Positions 32,305 through 40,892 of a stretch of 64,000 nucleotides of DNA are shown here, one piece after another (position 1 is the first letter of the stretch; each line of letters opens with the position of its first letter). The notes beneath the pieces are model-generated. The model saw nothing but the letters and a program-made list of their open reading frames with translations, was not told the origin of the DNA and searched no databases. This DNA is from Spongiactinospora sp. TRM90649 (lineage in GTDB: Bacteria; Actinomycetota; Actinomycetes; Streptosporangiales; Streptosporangiaceae), in NCBI RefSeq assembly GCF_029382225.1, contig NZ_JARLTC010000012.1, positions 124,001 through 188,000 of the forward strand, written 5' to 3'. The position numbers and the translations under genes are program-made.

Positions 32305-32862
32305 TCAGGCGGGAGGGGTGAAGGCGGAGAGGAGGGTGGCGGTGATGAAGTGGGGGGCTTCGGTGGGGGTGAGGCGGGTGGCGGCGATCTCGTCGGCCGC
32401 GCCGTGCATGACGACGTGGGTCGTGGTCAGGAGCCAGGTCACCGGGAGGTCTGTGCGGAACGCGCCTGACTGGCGGCCTCGTTCCAGCAGGCCGCGCACT
32501 CGGGACTCGGCCTTGTCGTGGAGGTCGCGGATGCGGGCGGGTGGGAGTTCCTTCTGGGCGGCGGCGAGGAGGGAGCGGGACTGGTCCACCAGGGCCCAGC
32601 CGGAGTGGATCCACCGGGTCAGGGCCTCGCGAGGGTCGCCGTCCAGATCGACCTGCGCCAGGATGACGTCACCTCGGTCGAGGGCGTCGGTCAGTGCCGC
32701 CTCCAGGAGTTCAGCCCTGGTGGCGAAGTGCCCGTAGAGGGTCATCCGGCCGACCCCGGCCTCGGCGGCGATGTCGGCCATCGACGCGTCGGGGTCGCGG
32801 CGCAGCAGTTCGACCGTGGCGCGCACGATCGCGGTGCGGTTGCGCTGGGCGTCCGCTCTCAT
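32305..32862 (-). CDS. TetR-family repressor of the adjacent MFS exporter
   Basis: A 185-residue TetR protein. The HTH (about 10-55) reads RTAIVRATVELLRRDPDASMADIAAEAGVGRMTLYGHFATRAELLEAAL. The ligand domain follows. The ATG at 32862 is chosen because it directly precedes the HTH; an extension to 32961 would overlap the operators and the MFS start. It diverges from the MFS gene across a 97-base region with two similar palindromes, the classical repressor/efflux arrangement. Confidence 0.9.
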   Translation of the reverse strand: MRADAQRNRTAIVRATVELLRRDPDASMADIAAEAGVGRMTLYGHFATRAELLEAALTDALDRGDVILAQVDLDGDPREALTRWIHSGWALVDQSRSLLAAAQKELPPARIRDLHDKAESRVRGLLERGRQSGAFRTDLPVTWLLTTTHVVMHGAADEIAATRLTPTEAPHFITATLLSAFTPPA

Positions 32863-32884
32863 GTCTCCCCGCAGGATCGGTAAG

Positions 32885-32902
32885 TCGTACAAGAATGTAT
32901 GG
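32885..32902. promoter_or_regulatory. TetR operator, imperfect copy
   Basis: TCGTACA-AGAA-TGTATGG, same half-site and 4-base spacer as the perfect palindrome 38 bases away. Confidence 0.65.
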
Positions 32903-32922
32903 GTTAGCCTAGCGGTTGCAGC

Positions 32923-32940
32923 TCGTACATGGCTGTACGA
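32923..32940. promoter_or_regulatory. TetR operator, perfect palindrome
   Basis: TCGTACA-TGGC-TGTACGA, a perfect 7-bp inverted repeat ending 19 bases before the MFS start; binding would block both divergent promoters. Confidence 0.8.
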
Positions 32941-32959
32941 CTTATTCATTGGAGGGATC

Positions 32960-34336
32960 ATGAGCGACTACCCGCGCCGTTGGCAGGTGCTGGCGCTGCT
33001 CGGGATCGCGCAGTTCATGCTGATCCTGGACGTCACGGTGGTGGCGATCTCGCTGCCGCTGATGGGCGCGGACCTGGGGCTCGATCGCGAGACGCTGACC
33101 TGGGTGGTCAGCGCCTACACGCTCACCTTCGGTGGGCTGATGCTGCTGGGCGGCCGGGTGGCCGACCTGATCGGGCCGCGGCGGGTGGTGTTCGCGGGGC
33201 TCGCGGTGTTCACCATCGCCTCGTTCGCCACCGGCGCGGCGCAGGACGGCGCGCTGGTGCTGGCCGGGCGGGTCGGCCAGGGGGTGGGGGCGGCGCTGCT
33301 GTCGCCGTCCGCGCTGTCCGTGGTGGTGCGGATGTTCGACGGCGACGAGCGCAACCGGGCGCTGGGCATCTGGTCGGCGCTCGGCGGCGGCGGCGCGGCG
33401 GTCGGCGTGCTCGTGGGCGGACTGCTGGCGGCCGGTCCCGGCTGGCCCTGGGTGTTCTTCGTCAACGTGCCGGTCGGAGTGATCGTGTTCGCGGTGCTCG
33501 TCCGGGTGCTCCCCACCCTGCCCGCGATCGACGCCGGACGCGGGCGCGCGGACGTGCTCGGCGCGCCGCTAGTGACGGCCGCCACCGGATCGGTGATCTA
33601 CGCGATGATCGGCGCGGGCGAGACCGGCTGGCTGGCGCCGCGGACGCTCCTGCTGTTCGCCGCCGGCGTGCTGCTCTACCTGCTGTTCGGCTGGCGGCAG
33701 CGCCGCGCGGCGTCGCCGCTGATGGACCTCGGCCTGCTGTTCCGCCGTCCGGTGGTGGCGGGCACGTTCGTGATCGCGATCGCCACGGCGCTGATGGTCG
33801 CGGTGTTCTTCCTCGGCTCGTTCTACTTGCAGGGGCACGCGGAGCTGGGGCCGCTGGCCACCGGCCTGCTGTTCCTGCCGGTCGCGCTGGCGACGATGGC
33901 GGGGGCGAACCTGGGCGGACGGGTCATCGGCCGGGCGGGGGGCCGCGCCGTCGCGATCGCGGGTCTGCTGCTCGCGGCGGCGGGGCTGACGGTCCCGGCG
34001 GTCACGACCGGCACGCCCGCCGTCGTGATCGGCGTCAGCCTCGGCTCGGCGGGCATCGGGGCGCTGTTCGTGGTCGCCTCGGCCACCGCGCTCGGGCAGG
34101 TGGCGCCGCACGAGGCCGGAGTGGCCTCCGGCATCGTGAGCACCTTCCACGAGTTCGGCGCGTCGGTGGGCGCGGCCGTCACCTCCAGCGTGGCGGCGGC
34201 GAGCCTGGCCACCCAGGCGGCGGGCGGCTACACCACGGCGTTCGCCGTGGCGGCGGGCACGGCCCTGGTGGCGGCCGTCGTCTCCGGCGGCCTGATCCCG
34301 GGACGCCGTCCGGTCCTCGCGGCCACCGCCGAGTGA
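32960..34336 (+). CDS. MFS drug exporter, DHA2 (14-helix) family
   Basis: A 458-residue transporter. The N-terminal helices contain QFMLILDVTVVAISLPLMGADLG and WVVSAYTLTFGGLMLLGGRVADLIGPRRVVFAG (motif A), then a motif C-like GGGGAAVGVLVGGLLA with PWVFFVNVPVGV. Fourteen hydrophobic helices are expected. These proton-driven exporters remove drugs and dyes. The ATG at 32960 has GGAGG 5-9 bases upstream. Control by the divergent TetR protein is likely. Confidence 0.92.
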   Translation: MSDYPRRWQVLALLGIAQFMLILDVTVVAISLPLMGADLGLDRETLTWVVSAYTLTFGGLMLLGGRVADLIGPRRVVFAGLAVFTIASFATGAAQDGALVLAGRVGQGVGAALLSPSALSVVVRMFDGDERNRALGIWSALGGGGAAVGVLVGGLLAAGPGWPWVFFVNVPVGVIVFAVLVRVLPTLPAIDAGRGRADVLGAPLVTAATGSVIYAMIGAGETGWLAPRTLLLFAAGVLLYLLFGWRQRRAASPLMDLGLLFRRPVVAGTFVIAIATALMVAVFFLGSFYLQGHAELGPLATGLLFLPVALATMAGANLGGRVIGRAGGRAVAIAGLLLAAAGLTVPAVTTGTPAVVIGVSLGSAGIGALFVVASATALGQVAPHEAGVASGIVSTFHEFGASVGAAVTSSVAAASLATQAAGGYTTAFAVAAGTALVAAVVSGGLIPGRRPVLAATAE

Positions 34337-34355
34337 CGCCAAGCGGCCTGGACGG

Positions 34356-35102
34356 CTAGGCATAGTGGTCGGCCACGCGACCGTCGTGGCTGGGGATCAC
34401 CTCGCAGTCCAGGCTCGCGATGTACTCGAAGGTCTCGTAGCACTCGAAGAGGTTGGTGTGGATGGTCGGCGGCACACTGTCGCGCCAGTCCCGGTCGTCC
34501 CAGTTCTCGTAGACCCCGAGCGCGTCGCCCGCGATGAGGTAACGCCCGCTCCCGGCCTCCACCAGCACGCCCTGCGAACCGGGCGTGTGGCCGGGCAGCG
34601 GGACGACGGTGACGCCGGGGCAGACCCGGTGCTCACCGGTCACCGTCTCGATGCGGTCCCACGCGGCCATCCAGGGGGCCTGCAGGCCGGGCAGCTTCTC
34701 GTAGGCCCTGCGGTGCACGGGCAGCGGATCGATCGCGTACTCCAACTCCCGCTTGTTCACCAGCACCCGCGCGTTGCGGAACATCGCGTTGTTGGAGCAG
34801 TGGTCCCAGTGCAGGTGGGTGTTGATCACGGTGTCGAAGTCGGCGGGGTCGTAGCCGTGCTCGCGCAGCACGATCGACGGCTCGGCCTCGTCGTCCCTGG
34901 CGAAGTCGTACGGGTGGTGACGGCGCACGTAGTCGGGCGAGAGCGTGCCGGAGTCCACCAGGATCAGCCGGTCCCCCGCCTCGACCACGAACATGAACAT
35001 GATGATGTCCGAGGTCTCGCCGTGCGGGCGTCCGTAGACGGCGGCCTCCAGCGGGACATTCCTGGACGCGCCAACCCGTAGCGGCCTGATGGTCGGCGTC
35101 AT
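34356..35102 (-). CDS. MBL-fold hydrolase, lactonase-like (AttM/AiiA-related)
   Basis: A 248-residue metallo-beta-lactamase-fold protein. The zinc motif is NTHLHWDHCSNN (HxHxDH), with further ligands in LPGHTPGSQGVLVE and IAGDALGVYENW, and a late histidine in PSHDGR. It resembles the N-acyl-homoserine lactonase group, which also includes gamma-butyrolactone hydrolases. In this catabolic operon hydrolysis of a lactone intermediate is more likely than quorum quenching. Its ATG overlaps the stop of the dehydrogenase gene. Last gene of the minus-strand operon that begins near 46.7 kb. Confidence 0.85.
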   Translation of the reverse strand: MTPTIRPLRVGASRNVPLEAAVYGRPHGETSDIIMFMFVVEAGDRLILVDSGTLSPDYVRRHHPYDFARDDEAEPSIVLREHGYDPADFDTVINTHLHWDHCSNNAMFRNARVLVNKRELEYAIDPLPVHRRAYEKLPGLQAPWMAAWDRIETVTGEHRVCPGVTVVPLPGHTPGSQGVLVEAGSGRYLIAGDALGVYENWDDRDWRDSVPPTIHTNLFECYETFEYIASLDCEVIPSHDGRVADHYA

Positions 35103-36187
35103 ACGCCCACCACGTCCAGCTCGGCCGCCAGCGTGCGCAGGTCGTCGAGCGTCCGGCCGGGCAGGCTGACCCCCTCGGCCAGGTTCCGCGCGGCGGTGCG
35201 CTCCTCGACCTCGCCGGGGTAGAGCACCTCCCCGGCCCCTTCGGCGGACGGCACGGCCTTCAGCTCCGCCACCAGTTCCGCCATCCGGGCGGTGAACTCC
35301 TTGACCCGCATGAACGCGGCGATCTCCAGGGCGATGTAGAGGTGCCCGGACCCGCTGCGCCGCTCCGCCTGGTACGGCCCGGCGACGGCGGTGCCGAAGC
35401 CGCTGCCGGTCAGGACGCCCGACAGGACGTCCATCATCACCGAGATGGCGTAGCCCTTGTGCGCGGCCATCGGCAGGATCGTCCCGGCGATGGCCTCGAC
35501 CGGGTCGCGGGTGGGGCGGCCCTCGGCGGTGATGGCCCAGCCGTCGGGGATCTCGGCACCCTGGTTGCGGGCGAGGTAGATCTTGCCGCGCGCCACGGCG
35601 GTGTTGGAGATGTCCAGCACCATCTGCCGCTCGTCGCCGATCGGCACCGCGATCGACCAGGGGTTGCTGCCGACGGCCTTGACGCGACCGCCCCACGGCG
35701 CCATGGCGGGGCTGGAGTTGGTGGTCAGGATGCCGATGCATCCGGCGGGTGGGGCCATCCTGGTGAAGTGCGCGGCCATCCCGAAGTGGTTGGAGTTCCG
35801 TACGGCGACGGCTCCGATCCCGTGCCGGGCAGCCCGCGCGGTCGCCTCACGGGCGGCGTGGGCGGCGAGGACCTGGCCGACGCCGTCGTGACCGTCGATG
35901 GTCGCGACGGCACCGCCGTCGATGACGGTCTCTGGGGCGGTCCGGGGGGTCATCACGCCGGAGCGCAGCCGGTTGACGTACCACCCGAGGCGCAGCAGGC
36001 CGTGCGACTGGTGGCCCCACAGGTCGGCCTGGACGAGGCAGTCGGCGACCAGCCGCGCGTCCGCGTCGGGGAGGCCGGAGGCGACGAGGATCCGCGTCGC
36101 GGTCTCCACCAGCCGATCGGCCGCGATGGGCGGCGTGTCTCCGGTCGATGCGAGATGGCCGAGGTCGCCAGGGGCGTTGTGGGTCAT
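35099..36187 (-). CDS. Ldh2-family NAD(P)-dependent malate/lactate/ureidoglycolate-type dehydrogenase
   Basis: A 362-residue member of the non-classical malate/L-lactate dehydrogenase family. Recognisable segments are ADLWGHQSHGLLRLGWYVNRL, GIGAVAVRNSNHFGMAAHFTRMA (catalytic histidine region) and MAPWGGRVKAVGSNPWSIAVP. The family oxidises 2-hydroxy acids to 2-oxo acids; members act on malate, lactate, ureidoglycolate or sulfolactate. The last part (GRTLDDLRTLAAELDVVG) is typical. It overlaps both neighbours by ATGA, so is tightly coupled within the catabolic operon. Confidence 0.88.
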   Translation of the reverse strand: MTHNAPGDLGHLASTGDTPPIAADRLVETATRILVASGLPDADARLVADCLVQADLWGHQSHGLLRLGWYVNRLRSGVMTPRTAPETVIDGGAVATIDGHDGVGQVLAAHAAREATARAARHGIGAVAVRNSNHFGMAAHFTRMAPPAGCIGILTTNSSPAMAPWGGRVKAVGSNPWSIAVPIGDERQMVLDISNTAVARGKIYLARNQGAEIPDGWAITAEGRPTRDPVEAIAGTILPMAAHKGYAISVMMDVLSGVLTGSGFGTAVAGPYQAERRSGSGHLYIALEIAAFMRVKEFTARMAELVAELKAVPSAEGAGEVLYPGEVEERTAARNLAEGVSLPGRTLDDLRTLAAELDVVGV

Positions 36188-37644
36188 CGTTCGCCGTCCA
36201 GGGGGCGGGCGGGCTCCAGCAGGACCAAGCGCTCTTCGGTCATCTCGCGGATCGCGTATCGGGGGCCCTCGACGCCGTAGCCGCTGTCCTTGACGCCGCC
36301 GTACGGCATCAGGTCGGCGCGGGTGCTCGACGTGGCGTTGATCACGACGCCGCCCACCCGCAGCCGCCGGGCCGCCTCCAGCGCCTTGTTCAGGTCGCGC
36401 GTGAAGACACCCGCTTGCAGCCCGTACGGCGTGTCGTTCACGACCCGCAGCGCCTCGTCGAAGTCCTTGAACGGGATCACCGACACCACCGGCGCGAAGA
36501 TCTCCTCGCACACCACCCGCGCGGCCGGCGGCACGTCCGTCAGGATGGTCGGCGACATCGCCGCCCCGGACCGGATTCCGCCGAGGACGAGCCGGGCGCC
36601 CTGGCCGACGGCCTCGCCGACCCATTCCTCGGCCCGCCGCGCCGCCGCCTCGCTGATCATCGGCCCGATGTCCGTCTTCTCGTCCTCCGGATCCCCCACC
36701 ACCAGCGCGGACGCGGAGGTCACCAGATGCCCGAGGAACTCGTCGTAGACGTCGGCGTGCACGTAGATCCGCTGCACGGAGGTGCAGACCTGCCCCGCCT
36801 TGCGGAAGGCACCCCGGCCGCACTGCTCGGCCGCGTCCCGCACGTTCGCGTCGGCGCACACGATCGTGCCCGACACGTTGCCGCACTCCATCGTCGCGCG
36901 GCGCATCCCCAGCCGCGACGAGATGGCCTTCCCGGTGGCGGTGCTGCCGGTGAAGGTGAAGAAGTCCACCCGTTCGTCCGCGACGAGGGCGGTGCCGACC
37001 GGGTCGCCGGGGCCGAGGACGAGGCCGATCAGGCCCGGCGGCAGGCCCGCCTCAAGGAGCATCGAGCTGAGCGTCGCGGCGGCGATCGGGGTGAACGGCG
37101 ACGGCTTGACCACGACCGCGTTCCCGGCCGCGAGCGCGGGGCCGACCTTGTGCGCGACGGTGTTCAGCGGCGAGTTGAACGGCGTGATCGCCCCGACGAC
37201 GCCCACCGGCCGCCGCAGGGTGAACGCCATCCGGTGTTCGAACCCGGGGGCGGCCTCGATGGGCACGATCTCACCGGTGATCCGCTTGGCCTCCTCCGCC
37301 GAGATCTGCATGGTCTGCACGGCGCGGTCGGTGTCGCCCAGGCAGTCCTTGAGCGTCAGGCCGGACTCCCTGCACACCTCAAGCGCGAGCCGTTCCCGGT
37401 CGCGCGCGATCGCGTCGGCCACCTTCCGCAGGATCTCGAACCGCTCGTACGGCTGCAGCGGGGACTCGCTCGCCGCCCGCGCGGCGGTCACGGCGGCGGT
37501 GACGACGTCCGGGGTGGCGTCGTGCGCGACGGCGAGGACCTCGCCGGTGAACTTGTGCAGCACCTGGCGCTCCGCGCCGTCGTGGTGCCACTCACCGTTG
37601 ATCAGATTTCCGATGCTGCTGCCGATGTTGGGGACAGAGGTCAC
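36184..37644 (-). CDS. NAD(P)-dependent aldehyde dehydrogenase
   Basis: A 486-residue ALDH. Catalytic cysteine C287 lies in RKAGQVCTSVQRIYV and the general base E253 in MECGNVSG; the coenzyme-binding TFTGSTATGKAI and VVVKPSPFTP are present. Usual length for the superfamily. It oxidises an aldehyde from the pathway, plausibly one released by the thiolase-like aldolases of the operon. It starts 4 bases before the end of the amidase stop (overlap 37641-37644). Confidence 0.92.
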   Translation of the reverse strand: MTSVPNIGSSIGNLINGEWHHDGAERQVLHKFTGEVLAVAHDATPDVVTAAVTAARAASESPLQPYERFEILRKVADAIARDRERLALEVCRESGLTLKDCLGDTDRAVQTMQISAEEAKRITGEIVPIEAAPGFEHRMAFTLRRPVGVVGAITPFNSPLNTVAHKVGPALAAGNAVVVKPSPFTPIAAATLSSMLLEAGLPPGLIGLVLGPGDPVGTALVADERVDFFTFTGSTATGKAISSRLGMRRATMECGNVSGTIVCADANVRDAAEQCGRGAFRKAGQVCTSVQRIYVHADVYDEFLGHLVTSASALVVGDPEDEKTDIGPMISEAAARRAEEWVGEAVGQGARLVLGGIRSGAAMSPTILTDVPPAARVVCEEIFAPVVSVIPFKDFDEALRVVNDTPYGLQAGVFTRDLNKALEAARRLRVGGVVINATSSTRADLMPYGGVKDSGYGVEGPRYAIREMTEERLVLLEPARPLDGER

Positions 37645-39071
37645 TGTGCCCTTCCTTCCGGTTCATTGGGCGTACTCCGCACGGGCGTGCCGTCCGCCCA
37701 GCGGGTGCACCGCTCGTAGGCCCGTCCGACCTGGAGGGCGCGCGCGTCCTCGTGGCGCGCGGTCACGATCTGCAGGCCCACCGGCAGGCCGTCGCCGGTG
37801 ACGCCGCAGGGGACGCTCAGCGCGGGCTGCCTGGTCATGTTGAACGGGTAGGTGTAGGGGGTCCACGAGGCCCACAACGGCGACGGCCAGCCTTCGGGGC
37901 AGTCACGGCCCGCCGCGAAGGGCGGAATGGGGGTGGTCGGCGTCACCAGGGCGTCGTAGCGCTCGTGGAAGCGGGCCATGCGGATGCCGAGGTCGGTGCA
38001 CACGGCCAGGGCGTCCAGGTATTCCGACGCCGTCGTGGCGCGGCCCCGCTCGCGGAACTCGCGCAGGCCGGGGTCGGCCAGCGAATGGTCGGCGCCGGGG
38101 TGGCGATCGAAGATCTTGGCGACTCCGGCGCACCAGATGGTCTGGAACGCCGCGACGGGGTCGGTGAAGCCGGGATCGGCCTCCTCGACCCTGGCGCCGA
38201 GGTCGCGCAGGACCTCCACCGCCGTGTCCACGACCGATTCGACGGCGGGGTCGTTGCGGCCGTAGCCGAGGTCGCGGGAGTAGGCGATGGTCATGCCCGC
38301 GACGCCGTCGCCGATCGAGCCGGTGAACGAGCGCGTGGGGGCGGGGTGGGCCGTCGGGTCGCGCGGGTCGGGGCGGGCGATCACGTCCAGCAGCCCGGCG
38401 ACGTCCGCCACGCTCCTGGCCATCGGGCCGCGGTGGGACAGCGGGCCGTTGCTGCCCGCCGGGTACATCGGGATGAGGCCGCCGGTCGGCTTGAAGCCGA
38501 CGGTCCCGGTGAACGCCGCGGGGACGCGCACCGAGCCGCCGCCGTCCGTGCCGACCGACCAGGCGCACATCCCGGCCGCGACCGCGACGGCCGAGCCGCC
38601 GCTGGATCCGCCTGGCGTGAGCGACGGGTCCCACGGGTTCCTGGTGACGCCGAACCCGGCGGAGTCGGTGACGCCCTTCCAGCCGAACTCCGGCGTGGTG
38701 GTCTTGCCGATCAGGACGGCGCCGCCCTCCCGCAGCCGCGCCACGCTGGGCGAGTCCTCCAGCCACGGCCCTGCGCCGTCCACCAGGCGGCTGCCGCGCA
38801 GGGTCGGCCAGCCCCGGGTGAGCAGCAGGTCCTTGACCGTCACCGGCACGCCGTCGGCGGGCCCGCGTTGCGCGCCGGAACGCCACCGCGCCTCCGAGGC
38901 GGTGGCGGCCTGCAGCGCGCCTTCGGGATCGACCAGCACGAACGCGTTCAGCTCGGCGTCGCGCGCCGCGATGACGCCGAGCGCGGCCCTGGTGACCTCG
39001 ACCGGTGAGAAGTCGCCCCGGCGGTAGCCGCGGGCCAGCTCGGCCGCGCCGAGCCGGGTCAGCTCTGCCAT
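37641..39071 (-). CDS. Amidase-signature family hydrolase
   Basis: A 476-residue AS-family enzyme. The Ser-cisSer-Lys triad is visible: K80 in GVPVTVKD, cis-serine S156 in TPGGSSGGSA and nucleophile S180 in GTDGGGSVRVPAAFTG. It hydrolyses an amide to an acid and ammonia or amine; specificity cannot be read. In the operon it may release the carboxylic acid that the CoA-transferases activate. Its ATG overlaps the end of the CoA-transferase gene by 13 bases. Confidence 0.92.
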   Translation of the reverse strand: MAELTRLGAAELARGYRRGDFSPVEVTRAALGVIAARDAELNAFVLVDPEGALQAATASEARWRSGAQRGPADGVPVTVKDLLLTRGWPTLRGSRLVDGAGPWLEDSPSVARLREGGAVLIGKTTTPEFGWKGVTDSAGFGVTRNPWDPSLTPGGSSGGSAVAVAAGMCAWSVGTDGGGSVRVPAAFTGTVGFKPTGGLIPMYPAGSNGPLSHRGPMARSVADVAGLLDVIARPDPRDPTAHPAPTRSFTGSIGDGVAGMTIAYSRDLGYGRNDPAVESVVDTAVEVLRDLGARVEEADPGFTDPVAAFQTIWCAGVAKIFDRHPGADHSLADPGLREFRERGRATTASEYLDALAVCTDLGIRMARFHERYDALVTPTTPIPPFAAGRDCPEGWPSPLWASWTPYTYPFNMTRQPALSVPCGVTGDGLPVGLQIVTARHEDARALQVGRAYERCTRWADGTPVRSTPNEPEGRAQ

Positions 39072-40450
39072 TGGACCTGGGAGGTGTCCAGTTCGAGTTC
39101 GGTGAGCGCGGCCACCTCTTCGGCGGTGAACCCGGGGGCGATGTACTCCAGCGCGAACCGCGTGCCGTCCCAGCGCAGCACGCCGAGGTCGGTGACGACG
39201 ATGTTCACGCAGGCCAGGCCGGTCAGCGGGAAGTCGCAGTCCTTGACCAGCTTGGGCCGGCCCGCCGAGTCGCAGTGCGTCATCAGGACCATGACCGTGG
39301 TGTCGCCCGCGACCAGGTCCATCGCGCCGCCGATGCCGCCGCCGATCATGTCGGGGGTGCTCCAGTTGGCCAGGTTGGCCTGGCCGTCCACCTGGAAGCC
39401 GCCGAGCGCGACGAAGCCGACCCGGCCGCCCCTGACCATCTCGAAGGAGGTGACGCTTTCGAAGAACGACGCGCCGGGCCGCAGGTGGACGTACTGGCCT
39501 CCCGCGTTGTAGACCTCGGGGTCGTAGTCCTCGCGGGTCGCTATCATGCCGTAGCCGAGGACGCCGTTCTCCGAGTGGAGCACGATGTCGCGGCCCTCGA
39601 CATAGTTGGAGATCAGCGTCGGGATGCCCAGACCGAGGTTCATGTAGCTGCCGTCCGGGACGAGCCCGGCGGCCAGTTCGGCCATCTGGCGGCGGGTCAG
39701 CGCGGGCTTGCCGTGGTAGGTGCGGGCGCTGTCCGCGCCGCGCCCGGCGCGCGGGGCGGGGAAGTCGTGCGGGACCTCGACCGTGCGGCGCACGACCCGG
39801 TCCACGAACACGCCGGGGACGCCGATGGCCTCGGGGTCGAGCGTGCCGTCCACGATCTCGTCCACTTCGGCGACGGTGACCTTGGCGCCCTTGGCGAAGG
39901 CGGGCATGAAGTTGCGGCCGACGCCGGTGAACTGCAGGTTGCCGAAGCGGTCGGCGCGCGCGGCGCGGATCAGCGCGTAGTCGACCTTGAGCCCGTATTC
40001 CAGGATGTGGTCGACACCGTCGATGGTGCGCACCTCCTTGCCCTCGGCGATGGCGGTGCCGACGCCGGTGCGGGTGAAGAAGGCGCCGATGCCCGCGCCG
40101 CCGGCGCGCAGCCGTTCGACGAGGGTGCCCTGGGGCACCAGCTCGACGGTGATCTCACCGGCCTCGATCTGCTGCTCGGCCGCGGACTTCGCCTCGCCCG
40201 CGCGGGCGGAGAACGACACGATCAGGCGGTTGACCTGGTGGTTCTCAATGAGCGTGTTGGATCGGTAGTCGCCGGTGCCGAGGGAGTTGGCGACGATGCA
40301 GAGCCGTCTCGCGCCCTGCTCACGCAGCGCGACGGTGAGGCTGGTCGGGAAGCTGTGCGTCATGCCGAACCCGGCGATCGACACGCTGGAGCCGTCGGGG
40401 ACGTCGGCGACGGCCGCCGCCGGCGAGTCGTAGATCTTGTTGATTGTCAT
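39059..40450 (-). CDS. Fused A-B subunit 3-oxoacid/acetate-type CoA-transferase (family I)
   Basis: A 463-residue single-chain CoA-transferase. The A half (about 1-225) has SVSIAGFGMTHSFPTSLTVALREQG; the B half (about 240-455) has the catalytic glutamate in LHSENGVLGYG and GLGIPTLISNYV. In most bacteria the two halves are separate genes, as in ScoA/ScoB; fusion is as in mitochondrial SCOT. It moves CoA between an acyl-CoA and a carboxylate, activating a pathway acid or recovering CoA. It starts at ATG 40450, 10 bases after the DUF35 gene. Confidence 0.9.
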   Translation of the reverse strand: MTINKIYDSPAAAVADVPDGSSVSIAGFGMTHSFPTSLTVALREQGARRLCIVANSLGTGDYRSNTLIENHQVNRLIVSFSARAGEAKSAAEQQIEAGEITVELVPQGTLVERLRAGGAGIGAFFTRTGVGTAIAEGKEVRTIDGVDHILEYGLKVDYALIRAARADRFGNLQFTGVGRNFMPAFAKGAKVTVAEVDEIVDGTLDPEAIGVPGVFVDRVVRRTVEVPHDFPAPRAGRGADSARTYHGKPALTRRQMAELAAGLVPDGSYMNLGLGIPTLISNYVEGRDIVLHSENGVLGYGMIATREDYDPEVYNAGGQYVHLRPGASFFESVTSFEMVRGGRVGFVALGGFQVDGQANLANWSTPDMIGGGIGGAMDLVAGDTTVMVLMTHCDSAGRPKLVKDCDFPLTGLACVNIVVTDLGVLRWDGTRFALEYIAPGFTAEEVAALTELELDTSQVQWQS

Positions 40451-40460
40451 CAGACCTCTC

Positions 40461-40892
40461 CTAAGAGGCGCTCACCGGGCGGAAACGGGGGATGGCGCTG
40501 CCCGCGCCGGTGTCTTCGAAGATCACTTCGACGGTGTCGCCGATGGCGACCCGCTCGACGTCGCAGTCCACGATGTTGGTCATCATCCGGGGGCCCTCGT
40601 CGAGTTCCACGTAGGCCAGGACATAGGGGGTGACGTCCTTCCAGTCACCGCCGGCGCGGCGCACGACGGTGCAGGAGTAGATCACGCCGCGTCCGCTCAG
40701 CGGCTCCCAGGCGGTGTTCTGGCTGTGGCAGAACGGGCAGATCGGGCGTGGATACCAGATGAACGAGCTGCAATCCGCGCAGCGGCGGCCGAGCAGGCGG
40801 CCCTCGGCCGTCGCGGCCCAGAACTCCGCGGTGTCGGGGTTGACCACCGGCAGCGGCACCGGGAGAACCGCCTCGGAACGTACCTCGCTCAT
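40461..40892 (-). CDS. DUF35 zinc-ribbon/OB-fold partner protein 1 (ChsH2-like)
   Basis: A 143-residue protein. The rubredoxin-like zinc ribbon is CADCSSFIWYPRPICPFC (about 38-55) followed by an OB fold (GRGVIYSCTVVRR, YVLAYVELDEGPRMMTNIV). Such proteins form complexes with thiolase-like proteins; the DUF35 domain of ChsH2 with Ltp2 makes a retro-aldolase in steroid side-chain breakdown, and others channel acyl-CoA in archaeal HMG-CoA synthesis. Its overlap with the thiolase-like gene (ATGA, 40889-40892) supports complex formation with that product. Confidence 0.88.
   Translation of the reverse strand: MSEVRSEAVLPVPLPVVNPDTAEFWAATAEGRLLGRRCADCSSFIWYPRPICPFCHSQNTAWEPLSGRGVIYSCTVVRRAGGDWKDVTPYVLAYVELDEGPRMMTNIVDCDVERVAIGDTVEVIFEDTGAGSAIPRFRPVSAS

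Noticed and set aside
34356..35102. Quorum-quenching lactonase as a defence function
   Set aside because: The gene is the last of a coupled catabolic operon, so a lactone-opening metabolic step is more economical.
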